Shown: piece after piece, positions 62,434 to 64,000 of the stretch
Numbering within the stretch: position 1 is the stretch's first letter
Layout: each line of letters starts with the position of its first letter
NCBI RefSeq assembly: GCF_021134715.1
Contig: NC_060022.1
Coordinates: forward strand, 811,001 to 875,000
Direction of reading: 5' to 3'
DNA from: Daphnia pulex
Taxonomy: Eukaryota > Arthropoda > Branchiopoda > Diplostraca > Daphniidae
DNA length: 64,000 bases
The notes under the pieces: generated by a model
The model's input: only the letters and a program-made list of their open reading frames with translations
Told to the model about the DNA's origin: nothing
The model's database searches: none
Translations under genes and position numbers: made by a program

Positions 62434-63754
62434 ATGGCGGCTCCTAGTTTTCGACAAGAGATTACCTGTCTCGGAATCCTTGGCGCAATAACTCGCAAAT
62501 ACATCATTTCTCTCAAGTAATTACGAGCCAGGTGAACGGCTGAACGCGTGACTCAGCTCGCCGTCACACGTAGACCCTTTTTTACGATGAGGTTTTTCGG
62601 GGGAAATAACTTTAACCAAAACCGTCAAGCAATTTGTGGCATAGAGTCGACCATTTTGGGCGTCTTCCCAAAAGAAAAAAGAAAATGTTGACTGTGGATG
62701 ATGTGGCAACGCGGTGCAGAGCGGGAAAACGACTGCTGACATCTCGTTGTGACGATCAAACAACATTGAATTCTAATCTTGTCTTTACAATTTTCTTTTC
62801 ATTCTAATTTTGACTTGTAATCAACTCTTGACGACTTTTATAATGCCTCACTTGCATTTTAGCTATAGTCCAAACTATTTTTCTATAGAAGACATTGTGC
62901 TTCAAGATGTCAGGGTGTCTTGCAAATTCGAAGTGGCTGTTCCCAAGTTAGGTAAACAATAGCTTGTTTATTAGATTTTAAGTTTATTGGTTTTTAAATA
63001 GTTAATCATGTAATTAAGCTGATTACAAAGTTATATCTCCTTTTCTTCCAATTCAGGTATGCTTGATCAGTCGGCTGACGATGAAAACCTCAAACAAGGA
63101 AGCAAAGTAGAATTGCCGTTCTGGATGGTACCCACCCTTCATGCCAAAAAAATTGTAACACTTGAAATTCCAAGGCACTACAAAGTCAATTACAGGTAGT
63201 TAAATATCTTGACAAAGTTTCGTTTTCTGGATTAAATCCAATTTCACTTCCAAATTCTATAGACAGATCCTCCAGGCAGACAGTATAGTTGTTGACCTCC
63301 ACAAATGGGGACCCTATTTCTATGATCTGGGACTTCATGTGGCAAATCTTGAATTAAAGGATTCTCTTGATATCAAGAGGAGCCTGGTTGAGGTTGATTA
63401 CCCAAATTCTGTTTGCATATAACTTTCTCTAACTACTACAAATTTTTGTGTGCAGACCCTTCGTAACCGTTTGAGACAAATTATGGACATGTCTCAACAT
63501 TCCACACACCACGAAACAGTACACATAATTGCAAACTTGGATGAATTAGAAAGAAAGTTGTTTGGAGTGGGTCAGTTGAGTTACAGAAGCTACAAGGTAT
63601 TCATTAATATAGATTTTGATGCATCATTTCTCTATTGTTTTTGTAATCACTTTTGCTTCAATAGGAATGGGTCCGAAGAGAATCCAGCAAGATCAACACA
63701 GCTACTCTAGTAGCCAGTCACAGAAAGAGAAAATTTGCAGAAGTGACTGTTTAA
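62434..63754 (+). CDS. GINS3: GINS complex subunit 3 (Psf3), about 223 aa
   Basis: Six phase-consistent exons: 62434-62516, 62863-62951, 63057-63195, 63263-63392, 63456-63596, 63665-63754. GINS is part of the CMG replicative helicase with Cdc45 and MCM2-7. The Psf3 signature is clear: YSPNYFSIEDIVLQDVRVSC, then FEVAVPKLGMLD, then the helical segment KWGPYFYDLGLHVANLEL. The length is close to vertebrate GINS3 (about 216). The first exon (MAAPSFRQEITCLGILG) gives an N-terminal extension longer than usual. It was chosen because its donor phase (CTCAA|GTAATT) fits; another start is possible. Confidence 0.92.
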
Positions 63755-64000
63755 GATTCAATTACCAGTTTGTCAGATGTATTTGGCCCCTATCTAATTA
63801 ACAATTATATTGAGCAACTATGAAGTTCGACACAGTCAATCAGAAGCAATTAACTCGTTTGTTTTTAATAGAAATGACGCACATTTGAATGGAAAAAAAA
63901 CCCCTGATGGTAGCAACACGATGGATATGTTGAGTCCCTGTTATAGTAATTGTGCTACTCATCTTTGGAAAATATTTGCCGCGCAATTCTCAAATCGAAT
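63755..64000 (+). other. GINS3 3' UTR and downstream sequence to the window end
   Basis: Noncoding. No polyadenylation signal assigned and no further gene seen. Confidence 0.5.

Noticed and set aside
1-64000. CRISPR arrays, operons or bacterial mobile elements
   Set aside because: The window is intron-rich animal DNA; no direct-repeat/spacer structure or bacterial gene organisation is present.

Overview
The window is animal nuclear DNA, most likely from a crustacean close to Daphnia. Exons are G+C-rich, introns are mostly 50-90 bp with standard GT/AG ends, and intergenic DNA is A+T-rich. Proteins match widely conserved animal families. An intronic miR-71/miR-2 microRNA cluster points to a protostome. 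The species is an inference; family assignments come from motifs and exon phase, not database searches.

Layout. 1-9519 (+): 3' part of a TTC28-like gene (TPR repeats plus CHAT domain); its first exons lie upstream of the window. 9520-16023: gene-poor DNA with a candidate spliced noncoding RNA (about 10.9-11.8 kb), two long inverted-repeat elements (12.06-12.49 and 14.66-15.09 kb) and a diverged tandem repeat (12.95-14.2 kb). 16024-16890 (+): CRAL-TRIO protein. 17712-22234 (-): Stim, the ER calcium sensor, divergent from an F-box/WD-repeat gene at 22877-24972 (+). 24973-32700: gene desert with weak exon-like islands, one resembling the start of a thiol reductase. 32906-39163 (+): a CD36-family scavenger receptor with two alternative first coding exons. 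41453-46089 (-): two tandem GILT thiol-reductase genes. 46722-49286 (-): TCF25, divergent from PPP4R1 at 49957-60876 (+). 62434-63754 (+): GINS3/Psf3.

The most striking element is in the 57459-58357 intron of PPP4R1: one miR-71 hairpin followed by four miR-2/miR-13-family hairpins, all on the host strand. The coding genes are mostly unrelated neighbours (replication, calcium entry, phosphatase control, lipid handling). The local relationships are the GILT tandem duplication, two head-to-head gene pairs that may share promoters, and the microRNA cluster carried by PPP4R1.

Exon boundaries were read by eye from splice sites and checked for reading-frame phase. Untranslated regions and transcription starts are not resolved.
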